Virus record (IMG/VR): IMGVR_UViG_3300006810_000142
Location: 1-37,348 of that record
Reading direction: 5' to 3' (one strand)
Source of the DNA: a virus
DNA: 37,348 bases
Below are positions 1 through 6,169 of the stretch, piece by piece. The stretch's first letter is position 1. Each line of letters starts with the position of its first letter. Both the position numbers and the translations under genes were made by a program. The notes under the pieces are model-generated. The model was not told where the DNA came from and did no database searches. It saw nothing but the letters and a program-made list of their open reading frames with translations.

Positions 1-294
1 ATCAGGAACACCATCTTCATAATTAAGATGATGCCTGTGCATTGTACGATGCCTATCCCACCATTCTGTCGTATTAAAATTGTTTTTAAAATCTGCATAA
101 AAAAGGTCTATATCTACTAACTTGTCATAATCATGCTCAACTGCTGCCTTGATTAACTTGGAGCAAAAAAACGAAATTGCAAGGCCAACATGACTGATAT
201 GCTCCTTAGATGATGAGAGAACATCCTCCTTTAATACATTAGAAACGTCACAACTTCGAGTGTCTGCGTTAGGAGTTGGTTTAATTTTTATCAT
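1..294 (-). CDS. DUF5662-like phage protein, N-terminal part (cut by window edge)
   Basis: The minus strand is open from an ATG at 294 to the window edge (98 codons) and runs off at base 1. The start at 294 lies 6 nt after an AAGGG ribosome binding site; an ATG at 297 is the alternative. Visible features are a TRS-x-DV start, a HIxxVG segment, HDYDKL, and WWDRHRTMHRHHL followed by DGVPD. This pattern recalls a widespread phage family that I remember as DUF5662; its function is unknown to me. The missing C-terminus of this family is found at the opposite end of the window (37201-37347). The gene overlaps the end of the upstream gene (281-733) and belongs to the leftward late operon. Confidence 0.6.
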   Translation of the reverse strand, partial: MIKIKPTPNADTRSCDVSNVLKEDVLSSSKEHISHVGLAISFFCSKLIKAAVEHDYDKLVDIDLFYADFKNNFNTTEWWDRHRTMHRHHLNYEDGVPD

Positions 295-733
295 CATAAT
301 CCCTTAAACTGTTAACTAATTCTTCTTCGGTTTTAAAAATTTCGGCTCTATATCCATAACTGATATGGTCTGTTTGTGAATAGTTGTTTCTTTTTATAAC
401 ATATGTATTGCCAGTTTCGATGATATTTAAAAGCTCCCCCTTTCTAATTTGAATCTTATTATGATAAAGACAACAATAATAAACTTCATCTCCAATTTTA
501 ATCTTATTTAGACTGGCTTCCAAAGCCTCCTTGCTGGGAAATATTTCTTTTTCTAATAAATAAAAATCTCCCTCACCTTCCATGCCTCTACAAGAATAGT
601 ATAAGACTGGGCTTTCTTGTGGAGGACAGCAATCTGATTTTATGGCATAAATTTCTGCACTTATTAATTCGCCAGTAATACATTCAAACCAAACAATTTC
701 ACCAATGGAATATCTATTTTTTAACAACATCAT
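281..733 (-). CDS. two-domain small phage protein of an EEELxxSLR repeat family
   Basis: Function unknown. It contains two tandem copies of a small domain. Copy one begins IGEIVWF and ends EIFPSKEALEASL; copy two begins IGDEVYY and ends EIFKTEEELVNSL. The pattern resembles a short beta-barrel followed by a helix. The same domain occurs in the products of 6639-6965 (once) and 36828-37196 (twice). A GAGGAG ribosome binding site (738-743 on the complement) lies 4 nt before the ATG at 733 and 7 nt before the one at 730, so the first four codons of the longest frame are not used. It overlaps the upstream gene by about 20 nt, which suggests translational coupling. Confidence 0.6.
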   Translation of the reverse strand: MMLLKNRYSIGEIVWFECITGELISAEIYAIKSDCCPPQESPVLYYSCRGMEGEGDFYLLEKEIFPSKEALEASLNKIKIGDEVYYCCLYHNKIQIRKGELLNIIETGNTYVIKRNNYSQTDHISYGYRAEIFKTEEELVNSLRDYDDKN

Positions 734-1037
734 AACGCTCCTCAAAGACTAATTTTCTCATATCTTCTAAATGATTCTTAACTGCATCAATTTCATTGCC
801 AGTAACTTCAGATGGAGGTTTGATTCCCAGTAATTGGGATTCCTCAAAAAACGAATGGAAAAAACCAGGGTCATCAAGACTAATTTGATAAGTGGCATGT
901 TCTGCTAGTTCATTCTTGCCCAACTCTTTAAACGTTAAAGGCTCTGCAATAAAAACTCGGTCGCCAATCTTTTGAAAAATCGCCAATTCTATTTGACCTG
1001 TTGCAAAACTTCTTTGCATTCTGAAATGTGTGTGCAT
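714..1037 (-). CDS. conserved phage hypothetical protein, first gene of the leftward late operon
   Basis: 107 residues starting MHTHFRMQRSFATG, with a C-terminal HLEDMRKLVFEER helix. I recognise the pattern (aromatic/basic N-terminus, GQIELAIFQ, HLxDMRxLVF near the end) as a common phage hypothetical family without a known role. The start at 1037 has an AAGGA site 5-6 nt upstream. A candidate promoter with the AGTGTC/GACACT inverted repeat sits at 1064-1110, which predicts a leader of about 20 nt. It is the first gene of the unit that, if the genome is circular, continues into the terminase and capsid genes. Confidence 0.6.
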   Translation of the reverse strand: MHTHFRMQRSFATGQIELAIFQKIGDRVFIAEPLTFKELGKNELAEHATYQISLDDPGFFHSFFEESQLLGIKPPSEVTGNEIDAVKNHLEDMRKLVFEERYDVVKK

Positions 1038-1063
1038 ACTATTCCTTGAAAATCTATAAACAG

Positions 1064-1110
1064 AAACTAACAGAGAATATTTCCAGTGTCAAGAAGATAG
1101 GACAGAGAAC
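1064..1110 (-). promoter_or_regulatory. candidate late promoter with AGTGTC/GACACT inverted repeat
   Basis: Read leftward, a TTGACA -35 box (1087-1092) is followed after 17 nt by TAGTTT (1064-1069), about 27 nt upstream of the ATG at 1037. The -35 box overlaps GACACT. An imperfect partner, TCTGTC, lies 10 nt away with the same geometry as the sites at 2048 and 11324. The -10 match is weak; the repeated architecture is the main support. Confidence 0.45.
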
Positions 1111-1492
1111 GTATTATGGAAAAAACGAGATGCGAAGGCATCTTGGGGAGGGTTAGACTGGTGGATGGGAAGTGGGACGGATGGGGGAAATATTAGAGTT
1201 TTTCAGAGGGGGTGGTAGAGGTTTAAGACGGCCTGGGAGAATATTAGAGTTTCTCAGATGGGGTTAAATATATAGAGGAAGCGCGCGTAAAAAACTTTCG
1301 GGCGGCTACCCCCCCCTACCTATTGCGTGCATGTGCTTGATATAGTTATATATTTTTATATTTTACTATAGTGATGATGTATATCTTTATATAGCTAGTA
1401 ATATATTAGTATCAGTTCTACATATTGCTAAGAATCCATACAGTAAAAAGGGGCTATCAAGTTTAAGTACTGAGTTTCTAAATTCTCGTGAG
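1111..1492. other. non-coding region: G-rich block then AT-rich block
   Basis: No convincing reading frame occurs between the late promoter and the gene ending at 1493. About 1139-1264 is strongly G-rich on the + strand (many GGG/GGGG runs) and contains a 24-bp direct repeat. About 1281-1320 is GC-rich with GCGCGCG and an eight-C run, and 1337-1420 is almost pure A/T. This composition is unlike the rest of the genome. It could be a packaging (pac/cos) site, a second replication site or a regulator-binding region. The sequence alone does not decide. Confidence 0.5.
1189..1263. repeat. 24-bp direct repeat in the G-rich non-coding region
   Basis: Copies at 1189-1212 and 1240-1263 share AATATTAGAGTTT, then TCAGA and a G-run, with 22 of 24 positions identical. 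They are spaced 51 bp apart, and both are preceded by a G-rich stretch. They lie in the only long non-coding region of the genome. The likely role is a protein-binding site. Confidence 0.6.
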
Positions 1493-1975
1493 TTATTCAA
1501 TCTTGAAATTACCGTGCATCTGAATGTTTTCAGTGCTCTGATTGCTTTCTAATCGTTTTATTTTATTTAGTTTCTCAAGGCCGTTAGTTATTTGACTGAA
1601 TGTAGCAGACTGGAGTTTCTCTTTGTCTAAGGCCGATTTTAACGCCAATAACTCCACAATCTCATAATAACTACCTTTTCCTTCTCCAAAGCTAGCCAAC
1701 TCCTCCTGAGTTATTCCTTGCTCTTTCATGAATAATTCTAATCGTGTATTGACATAAGTTGGGGATTTTTCGACCACTCTAGCAATCTCATATTTGCTCA
1801 GTCCTTTGCTTGCTAACTCAATCACTTTTTTGGTTTTAACAGTATCGGCTAACTTTTTCTTTGCTTGTTCTGTCCAATGCGAGTCCTTTTTCTCGTTTTT
1901 TTGTTCGTCAATCTCAACATTCATAAGTTTTTCTTCGTTTTCGAACTCTTGTTCTAAATCTTTTTTTCCAGTCAT
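1493..1975 (-). CDS. helix-turn-helix protein, candidate small terminase subunit
   Basis: 160 residues. The N-terminal third is highly charged. An HTH-like segment follows (about residues 55-76: ASKGLSKYEIARVVEKSPTYV), then a helical C-terminal part. Length and build fit a small terminase subunit, which recognises the packaging site in P22-like phages. The adjacent G-rich repeat region would be a natural site, and the gene is co-oriented with the terminase operon. No clear ribosome binding site precedes the ATG at 1975, and the second ATG (residue 18) has only a weak purine stretch. A ParB-like or transcriptional regulator is equally possible. Confidence 0.45.
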   Translation of the reverse strand: MTGKKDLEQEFENEEKLMNVEIDEQKNEKKDSHWTEQAKKKLADTVKTKKVIELASKGLSKYEIARVVEKSPTYVNTRLELFMKEQGITQEELASFGEGKGSYYEIVELLALKSALDKEKLQSATFSQITNGLEKLNKIKRLESNQSTENIQMHGNFKIE

Positions 1976-2047
1976 ATACTTATAATAACTCGTTTTTTTA
2001 TTTATTGTAAATTTTTTTTTAAAAATTGAATCTTTTCTCCTTGTGTC

Positions 2048-2090
2048 AGTGTCCTAAATATGCGACATTAACAATACAGGATAATTAAAT
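2048..2090 (+). promoter_or_regulatory. candidate early promoter/operator
   Basis: The inverted repeat AGTGTC-N10-GACATT (2048-2069) has the same geometry as the perfect copy at 11324-11345. Seventeen nt after the GCGACA hexamer lies TTAAAT (2085-2090). This predicts a start near 2097 and a 19-nt leader with AAAGGA at 2101. The -35 match is imperfect. The site lies between divergent genes and could also act on the leftward gene. Confidence 0.45.
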
Positions 2091-2115
2091 CTTGTTTTTA
2101 AAAGGATTGAACAAA

Positions 2116-2343
2116 ATGAAAAGCAAAGACAGTGAAGTTTTAAAAGCAATAGAAGCATTTGAAAGAAACAAGTTTGAAATAGATAGTTTATTAGAGCATA
2201 TAATTGATAAGGCTAGGCATGAAATTAGCAGGTTTTCTGAAAATCTATCTCTTAATAAAGATATTGATTTTATGAATTCCAGCACACAAGAGGAACTAAA
2301 CACAATAATATTAAGTAAGCTACCTAGTTTTATTAAAATTTAA
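2116..2343 (+). CDS. small early protein, unknown function
   Basis: 75 residues, mostly predicted helix, with charged heptad-like stretches (SKDSEVLKAIEAFERNKFE). No family recognised. The ATG at 2116 was chosen because AAAGGA (2101-2106) sits at a normal distance upstream. The leader TTTTAAAAGGATTGAAC is almost identical to those before 2429, 2860 and 3065. It is the first gene of the early operon, directly after the inverted-repeat promoter. Confidence 0.55.
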   Translation: MKSKDSEVLKAIEAFERNKFEIDSLLEHIIDKARHEISRFSENLSLNKDIDFMNSSTQEELNTIILSKLPSFIKI

Positions 2344-2348
2344 TTATT

Positions 2349-2399
2349 AACCTGATTTTATTATTAATTTAATAGATTCAGGCTAGTAATTATTACTAG
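2349..2399 (+). promoter_or_regulatory. stem-loop and perfect 17-nt palindrome between early genes
   Basis: CCTGA and TCAGG arms enclose an AT-rich loop. They are followed directly by a perfect palindrome, CTAGTAAT-T-ATTACTAG (2383-2399). Neither is followed by a T-run, so they do not look like terminators. They may be an RNA processing site or an operator. A related CTAGTAAT occurs near 1394. Confidence 0.4.
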
Positions 2400-2428
2400 A
2401 TAAACATTTAACTTTTAAAGGATTAAAC

Positions 2429-2731
2429 ATGAAAAAAACAATAAATTTAAACGACTTCATACAAGAGTTTGAAGACTGTAACAGAAGCAATCAATTTTCT
2501 AGAGAAGGCCTAAGAGCATTATTTGAGCATCTTGAAGACTTGGAACAAGATTGCGACATGGAAATAGAACTGGATGTAATTGCATTGTGTTGTGAGTTTC
2601 AAGAGTTTGAAAACTTGGAAGAGTTTCACAAGGAATTTGACGCTGATGACTTTCCAGACATCGACACAATTAGAGAATCAACTCAAGTTATAGAAATTGA
2701 TGACGAATCTTTTATAATTGGCGAGTTATAA
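2429..2731 (+). CDS. conserved acidic phage/plasmid hypothetical protein
   Basis: 100 residues, very acidic. The hallmark pattern is NDFIQEF, QFSREGLRALFEHLEDLE, ELDVIALCCEF and a C-terminal DDESFII. I recognise this as a family common in phages and plasmids of proteobacteria, where it has no established biochemical role. The start at 2429 is preceded by the shared AAAGGATTAAAC leader. Its position in the early operon suggests a host-takeover or regulatory role, but that is inference. Confidence 0.7.
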   Translation: MKKTINLNDFIQEFEDCNRSNQFSREGLRALFEHLEDLEQDCDMEIELDVIALCCEFQEFENLEEFHKEFDADDFPDIDTIRESTQVIEIDDESFIIGEL

Positions 2732-2749
2732 AAACAGTTAATGCTTCAT

Positions 2750-2840
2750 AGATTAAGCAATCAATTCAAATGTTTGCTTAATCTTTAAAGTATTAATTAA
2801 AATACTTTTCTTACTACCTAGTGCCGAATGTACGGCCTAG
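2750..2840 (+). promoter_or_regulatory. three consecutive stem-loops upstream of an early gene
   Basis: Hairpin 1 has perfect 11-bp arms AGATTAAGCAA/TTGCTTAATCT (2750-2784, loop 13). Hairpin 2 has perfect 8-bp arms AAAGTATT/AATACTTT (2787-2808, loop 6). Hairpin 3 (2818-2840) pairs TAGTGCCG with CGGCCTA around AATGTA. None has a proper T-tract. They fill the intergenic space of a tight operon, so RNA processing, mRNA stability or translational control is likely. The 21 nt of hairpin 3 recur with one change at 3658-3678. Confidence 0.5.
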
Positions 2841-2859
2841 ATTTTTAAAAGGATTAAAC

Positions 2860-3048
2860 ATGAAAATAGAAACAATAATAACAAAACAAGAGTCTGATTC
2901 TTGGCTAGATGTTGCCTTAAGATGCTTAGAGGAACATAAATATATGCTTGAGTCTACCCTAGCAGATTGTCAAGGTAACGAGCATACTCAACAAGCTAAT
3001 GATATTGAAAGACTTGAAACTACAATATCTGATTTGATTGAACTTTAA
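2860..3048 (+). CDS. small early protein, unknown function
   Basis: 62 residues (MKIETIITKQESDSW start), acidic and helical, with no recognised family. The ATG at 2860 follows the conserved TTTTAAAAGGATTAAAC leader. The longer frame from the GTG at 2821 would translate hairpin 3 and is unlikely. It lies within the early operon. Confidence 0.55.
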   Translation: MKIETIITKQESDSWLDVALRCLEEHKYMLESTLADCQGNEHTQQANDIERLETTISDLIEL

Positions 3049-3064
3049 AAAAGGATTGAACAAA

Positions 3065-3337
3065 ATGAAACATATAAACAAAGAACAAGAGGAATATTTG
3101 AAAAGAGAGGCCTCAGGCTATATTTTTTCATTGTGTGAAGCAGACAATTTAGAAGTATTCAACAATATCGAAAAACTTGAAGGTGGAGACTTGGAAAGCT
3201 ATTACGATATTGAAGACGATGTATATCTATCATCAGATTATGAGCATTTAGATATTCATGATGCTAAAAATGAGATGTTACAGCTCTATTATTTTTTACG
3301 GTCTGTATATTTAACTACTAGGAGATTAGAACAATGA
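3065..3337 (+). CDS. small acidic early protein, unknown function
   Basis: 90 residues starting MKHINKEQEEYLKREASGY, with a run of acidic residues in the centre (LESYYDIEDDVYLSSDYEHLD). No family recognised. The start is set by AAAAAAGGATTGAAC directly upstream. Its stop overlaps the next start by ATGA, so translation is coupled. Confidence 0.55.
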   Translation: MKHINKEQEEYLKREASGYIFSLCEADNLEVFNNIEKLEGGDLESYYDIEDDVYLSSDYEHLDIHDAKNEMLQLYYFLRSVYLTTRRLEQ

Positions 3338-3543
3338 ACAACCTAAACATAACCCTAAAAGAATTCGCAAAAAATATAGATAGCTACACCGATTATCTAT
3401 TAAAAACAAAACGTTACACCACTTACGAAGAATGTTTCCAACATGCGAAGCGATTCTATTTAAAAATGATTAATGACATTTTAGAAAAAAATAACAAAAC
3501 TAGTCGAATTGATTCTTTTAACATTAAAAGAACTCTTCATTAA
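3334..3543 (+). CDS. small basic early protein, unknown function
   Basis: 69 residues, lysine-rich and helical, with several tyrosines (IDSYTDYLLKTKRYTTYEE). No family recognised. It is the last gene of the early operon. It overlaps the upstream gene by 4 nt and is followed 18 nt later by a strong intrinsic terminator. Confidence 0.55.
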   Translation: MNNLNITLKEFAKNIDSYTDYLLKTKRYTTYEECFQHAKRFYLKMINDILEKNNKTSRIDSFNIKRTLH

Positions 3544-3561
3544 TTTTTGTTTAATCCTTTG

Positions 3562-3598
3562 GGAAGCTTAGAAACTCGTCTAGGCTTCCTTTTTTTTT
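3562..3598 (+). terminator. Rho-independent terminator of the early operon
   Basis: A 10-bp stem is formed by GGAAGCTTAG and CTAGGCTTCC (one G-U pair) with loop AAACTCGT, followed by nine T. It lies 18 nt after the last early gene. Confidence 0.85.
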
Positions 3599-3618
3599 GT
3601 CTTTAAAATAAGGAAACT

Positions 3619-3801
3619 ATGAAAAAACTTATAATTATAACAATCTCCATCGCCTTTCTAGTGCCGAATGTATGGCCTGTAATGGCAGAATTTAACGACC
3701 TACCACCAATCAAGCCTATAGTAGAAATCGGATGCAGTGACATGGTATTGCTTTGTATAGATGGTTCTTGGCAGTGGGTTTGTGTTGGGGAAATGCAGTA
3801 A
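3619..3801 (+). CDS. short secreted protein with signal peptide
   Basis: 60 residues. The N-terminus MKKLIIITISIAFLVPNVWP ends in a VMA site typical for signal peptidase I, leaving about 37 residues with two or three cysteines and several tryptophans. A ribosome binding site AAGGA lies 7 nt upstream of 3619. The mature part is unrecognised. It may act in the periplasm or at the membrane. Nucleotides 3658-3678, inside the signal peptide, duplicate a stem-loop found at 2818-2838. It is coupled to the next gene by a TAATG overlap. Confidence 0.55.
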   Translation: MKKLIIITISIAFLVPNVWPVMAEFNDLPPIKPIVEIGCSDMVLLCIDGSWQWVCVGEMQ

Positions 3802-4001
3802 TGACAAGTGGAAAAGAGGGGCAGTCGAAAAGACAACATCTAATAGAAATGCAACGAAAATATTGCAGAGAAAACAAGATTCCAATGTTCGCTTGCTCTT
3901 CTGGCTTGTGCCGAACCTGTGGTCAAGATATTGTCAATAAACGTTGGGAAACTGAGTTAATTACTGGTTGTCCTAAATGTTGTCGGACTTTCGTTGATTA
4001 A
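3801..4001 (+). CDS. small zinc-ribbon-like phage protein
   Basis: 66 residues with CSSGLCRTCGQDIVNK and GCPKCCRTFVD, that is two cysteine clusters (CxxC-type and CxxCC) spaced as in a zinc ribbon. The pattern (QxKYCxxxxIPMFA…WETELITGCPxCxRxFVD) recalls short phage hypothetical proteins I have seen before. I place the start at the ATG overlapping the preceding stop (TAATG). The longer frame from 3753 lies inside the upstream gene. It ends tail-to-tail with the transglycosylase gene, overlapping by 4 nt. Confidence 0.6.
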   Translation: MTSGKEGQSKRQHLIEMQRKYCRENKIPMFACSSGLCRTCGQDIVNKRWETELITGCPKCCRTFVD

Positions 4002-4537
4002 GGTCTAAATATTTTCAGATATTCTCCTGATTCAATATGCGAGTAAACTTTGTCTGTATAAAGCTTGTTACCTCCACCGTTATAAGACAAAAGGGCTTGT
4101 TTCATATCTCCACCTTTGCGTTCTAACTTCTTAGCAAGAATCCTGCATCCCATCTCTAAACCATGTTCTACAATACAGAGGTCTGTTAAATAATCTGAAT
4201 CGTATCCAAATTCCCTAGCTGTTTGACCCATTACCTGCATCAATCCAAAACTAAATGACCGAAGCCTACGTTCTGTCATACCACTGACTTTATTAGCTGG
4301 GGGGAAGTGACCACCTAATCTACGCTTTGGCTTCTTATCTCCAATATAAGTGTCATAGAATTTAGGTTCATATCTAATTGCCTGGGGGTCGCCTGCTGAT
4401 TCCTGGATACACAATGCCGATACAAGTACAGGGTCTAGGCCATGTCTTGTACTGGCATCAAAAATAGGCCGAGAGAGATTGCGATAATCCCACTCAGCCT
4501 TACAATTAAAATCTGATTCTTTCTGATTGAATATCAT
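3998..4537 (-). CDS. lytic transglycosylase (SLT domain)
   Basis: 179 residues matching the soluble lytic transglycosylase fold. The catalytic Glu46 lies in ALCIQESAGDPQAI. A GLMQ motif lies in FSFGLMQVMGQTAREFG, and ALLSYNGGG is near the C-terminus. These enzymes cleave the MurNAc-GlcNAc bond of peptidoglycan with formation of an anhydro end. There is no signal peptide, so it needs a holin for export or is a virion component. It is translated with the small gene upstream (TAATG overlap). This is the clearest muralytic enzyme in the window and the best endolysin candidate. Confidence 0.85.
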   Translation of the reverse strand: MIFNQKESDFNCKAEWDYRNLSRPIFDASTRHGLDPVLVSALCIQESAGDPQAIRYEPKFYDTYIGDKKPKRRLGGHFPPANKVSGMTERRLRSFSFGLMQVMGQTAREFGYDSDYLTDLCIVEHGLEMGCRILAKKLERKGGDMKQALLSYNGGGNKLYTDKVYSHIESGEYLKIFRP

Positions 4538-4689
4538 TAATAAGAACTAGATTTTGCACTCTTTTTTGCAGTGCTGTATTTCTTAGCTTTCTCAGCACCA
4601 GTAGTTGAAGTTGATTTAACATCTTCTTGACCAGTCTTATTCTGACCAACTACGATGCCACCTTCAAATTTACCTGATTTTCTACTCAT
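4537..4689 (-). CDS. 50-residue Lys/Ser-rich protein
   Basis: I chose the start at 4689 (MSRKSGKFEGG) because GGAGG lies 6 nt upstream; the longer frame from 4740 has no such site. The C-terminal half is lysine/serine/threonine rich (AEKAKKYSTAKKSAKSSSY) and probably disordered. No family recognised. The stop overlaps the start of the transglycosylase gene, so the two are co-translated. Confidence 0.5.
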   Translation of the reverse strand: MSRKSGKFEGGIVVGQNKTGQEDVKSTSTTGAEKAKKYSTAKKSAKSSSY

Positions 4690-4755
4690 AAAATCCTCCA
4701 TATGTACGTACAGATTTGTCGACCGAATTGTCGATTCCATTCTATTATACTATAA

Positions 4756-4968
4756 TTATTTAGTTTCTCCACTATCAAGATGCTGGCCTAACTCTTGCCA
4801 GCCACCTTCTAAAGTACCAGCAATCTTACATAGAACCTTGTTATATCTATCAAGGTAAGGGCAATCGGTTTCATAATTGGCAATTTTCTGATGGTTAACA
4901 CCAATTAATCTTGCAAAGGCTCTCATGCTTAGACCTTTACTTGTTCTAATATCTTTCATCCATTTCAT
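4756..4968 (-). CDS. XRE/Cro-type helix-turn-helix regulator
   Basis: 70 residues forming almost only an HTH_XRE domain: SMRAFARLIGVNHQKIANYET, with a typical helix 2, turn and recognition helix, then a short C-terminal tail. Such proteins bind short inverted repeats as dimers. It is divergent from the gene at 5075, with a perfect 6-bp inverted repeat at 5023-5042 between them. It has no CI-type C-terminal domain and no integrase is present, so it is more likely a Cro-like switch of lytic gene expression than a lysogeny repressor. The start could be 4968 or 4959; neither has a strong ribosome binding site. Confidence 0.7.
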   Translation of the reverse strand: MKWMKDIRTSKGLSMRAFARLIGVNHQKIANYETDCPYLDRYNKVLCKIAGTLEGGWQELGQHLDSGETK

Positions 4969-5022
4969 AATGAAGACATCTTGTCATAAAAGTTAGACAG
5001 ATACAATATTAAGTGTTGACTG

Positions 5023-5042
5023 GTGGCATACCTTTGTGCCAC
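5023..5042. promoter_or_regulatory. candidate operator: GTGGCA-N8-TGCCAC
   Basis: A perfect inverted repeat with 6-bp arms and an 8-bp spacer, between the divergent regulator gene (start 4968) and the gene at 5075. A TTGACT hexamer lies immediately upstream (5016-5021) but has no well-spaced -10 box. It is a natural binding site for the XRE-type protein, inferred from position only. Confidence 0.4.
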
Positions 5043-5074
5043 TATCATGTAAACTTTTTTATCAGGAGAAAAAA

Positions 5075-5281
5075 ATGTCAGACAAGAAAAAATCAATCGG
5101 TGCTTTGTGGAAACAAAAATCAGCAAAGGGAGTTAAATACTATTCAGGAGAAGTGAACGGTAAAAGAATTATAGCTTTCATAAATAGCAATAAACAAAAA
5201 CCCACCCAGCCAGATATTCAAATCTATCCAAGTGATGACATAAAGAAGAAAGACCAGCCAGTAGACATCTATGGAAGTTGA
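5075..5281 (+). CDS. small phage protein, DUF736-like pattern
   Basis: 68 residues. The central pattern (SIGALWKQKSAKGVKYYSGEV-NGKRIIAF, then a Lys/Asn-rich turn and PDIQIYPSD) matches small single-domain beta proteins frequent in phages and mobile elements, similar to DUF736-like sequences. Function is unknown. The start at 5075 is supported by AGGAG (5064-5068). A stem-loop at 5319-5349 downstream lacks a T-run. Confidence 0.6.
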   Translation: MSDKKKSIGALWKQKSAKGVKYYSGEVNGKRIIAFINSNKQKPTQPDIQIYPSDDIKKKDQPVDIYGS

Positions 5282-5417
5282 AACTGAGGACGATATTGAG
5301 TGGTAGTATTTCGTATTTTGAACTTTAAGAATCTTTTTTCTTAAGGTTCTCATCAGAATGTTCGAATGAATATTCAGTCAGGGGAATGGACTCTTGACAC
5401 TTTTAAAAGGAAACTAA

Positions 5418-5759
5418 ATGAAAAGTAAAAAACTAAAAAGAAAAGCTGTTCGTATTGTTAAATCCGATAGGTTATTGGCAGTGCCTAGCATTAAGATTGC
5501 CAAAAAACTTGCACTAGAGTTGGGATTGATTGCATCACTGGTTGCCATGACAAGTTGTGGAAACTTCTATGCTCAAATGGGAACAGCAGAAGCTATCAGG
5601 GCACACAATGATTTAATCACTGGTGCAATCAGTCAAGCTAAAACACCTGATGGTCAAGAAAGCGACCATATGCAACTTAGAAAGATACAGGCAAGTAAAT
5701 TGTCAGTATCAGATAAAATCTTAAATGTTTTATTTCCAAGCAAACAAGGAGCTAAATAA
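5418..5759 (+). CDS. putative membrane-anchored or lipoprotein-like small protein
   Basis: 113 residues. A basic N-terminal stretch (about 30 residues) precedes a hydrophobic segment (LALELGLIASLVAMTSCG, about residues 31-49) that ends in a possible lipobox (MTSC) or could be a signal anchor. The rest is hydrophilic. A ribosome binding site AAAAGGAAAC precedes the ATG. It is followed at once by a two-helix membrane protein (ATG overlapping the stop), so a role in membrane disruption is plausible but not shown. Confidence 0.45.
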   Translation: MKSKKLKRKAVRIVKSDRLLAVPSIKIAKKLALELGLIASLVAMTSCGNFYAQMGTAEAIRAHNDLITGAISQAKTPDGQESDHMQLRKIQASKLSVSDKILNVLFPSKQGAK

Positions 5760-5998
5760 TGTGGGGTTTTATTAAAGACGTATTACTTCCGATGCTTCCT
5801 ACTATTTTAGTATGGAGCTTCCTAGCAGTTTATTTTTTACGAAATAAAGCTGAGAAATTAGGCGAGCTAAAGATGCACATAATTTATTTATTATTCTATT
5901 TAGGATTGTATACCTTCTTAGTATTAATGAATCAAATTAATCCAATCTTAGCTGAAATTCAGCCTTATAATGCACCTGCTATTGAGAGGGCAAGATAA
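5759..5998 (+). CDS. two-helix membrane protein, possible holin
   Basis: 79 residues with two hydrophobic segments (about residues 8-27 and 39-58) separated by a charged loop RNKAEKLGELKMH, and a short polar C-terminus. Size and topology fit a class II holin, the pore that releases the endolysin. Small two-helix membrane proteins are common, and a second holin candidate exists at 9327-9548. It overlaps both neighbours by 1 nt (TAATG). Confidence 0.4.
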   Translation: MWGFIKDVLLPMLPTILVWSFLAVYFLRNKAEKLGELKMHIIYLLFYLGLYTFLVLMNQINPILAEIQPYNAPAIERAR

Positions 5999-6075
5999 TG
6001 ATACAAATAATAAGTATATTAATATTAACATTCGTTGGATGTTTTAGTGTGATGTTAAATAGTGGAATGATTTAA
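5998..6075 (+). CDS. 25-residue lipoprotein-like peptide
   Basis: A tiny frame starts at the ATG overlapping the upstream stop (TAATG): a hydrophobic segment ends in FVGC, followed by FSVMLNSGMI. It resembles a signal peptide with a lipobox and a very short mature part. Its strict coupling to the putative holin gene favours real expression; length alone is weak evidence. Confidence 0.35.
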   Translation: MIQIISILILTFVGCFSVMLNSGMI

Positions 6076-6140
6076 TTTTATGCCCTATCACAGGCTAAAA
6101 TTCTAGCGAGTTTTAGTTGGGGCGAAGCAATGTGAGCCGT

Positions 6141-6169
6141 TGCCAGTGCGGTTAATCACTGGCATTTTT
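6141..6169 (+). terminator. Rho-independent terminator
   Basis: A perfect 8-bp stem TGCCAGTG/CACTGGCA with loop CGGTTAAT, followed by five T. It closes the unit 5418-6075 just before the HNH gene. Upstream, 6082-6120 can fold into nested stems (GCCC/GGGC outside, CTAAAA/TTTTAG inside), so the whole 6076-6170 interval is structured RNA. Confidence 0.8.

Noticed and set aside
3658-3678. Insertion-sequence end or transposon remnant at the 21-nt duplicated hairpin
   Set aside because: No transposase, no target-site duplication and no longer homology around the copies.
4756-4968. Lysogeny repressor of a temperate phage
   Set aside because: The protein is only an HTH domain of 70 residues and no integrase, excisionase or attachment site is visible in a nearly complete genome.
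5319-5349. Stem-loop GAACTTTAAG/TTTAAGGTTC after the gene ending at 5281
   Set aside because: Contains two G-U pairs and has no T-run downstream, so I do not call it a terminator; function unclear.
5394-5401. TTGACACT upstream of the gene at 5418, similar to the shared promoter motif
   Set aside because: The upstream half of the inverted repeat matches only 3 of 6 positions, and there is no room for a -10 box before the start codon.
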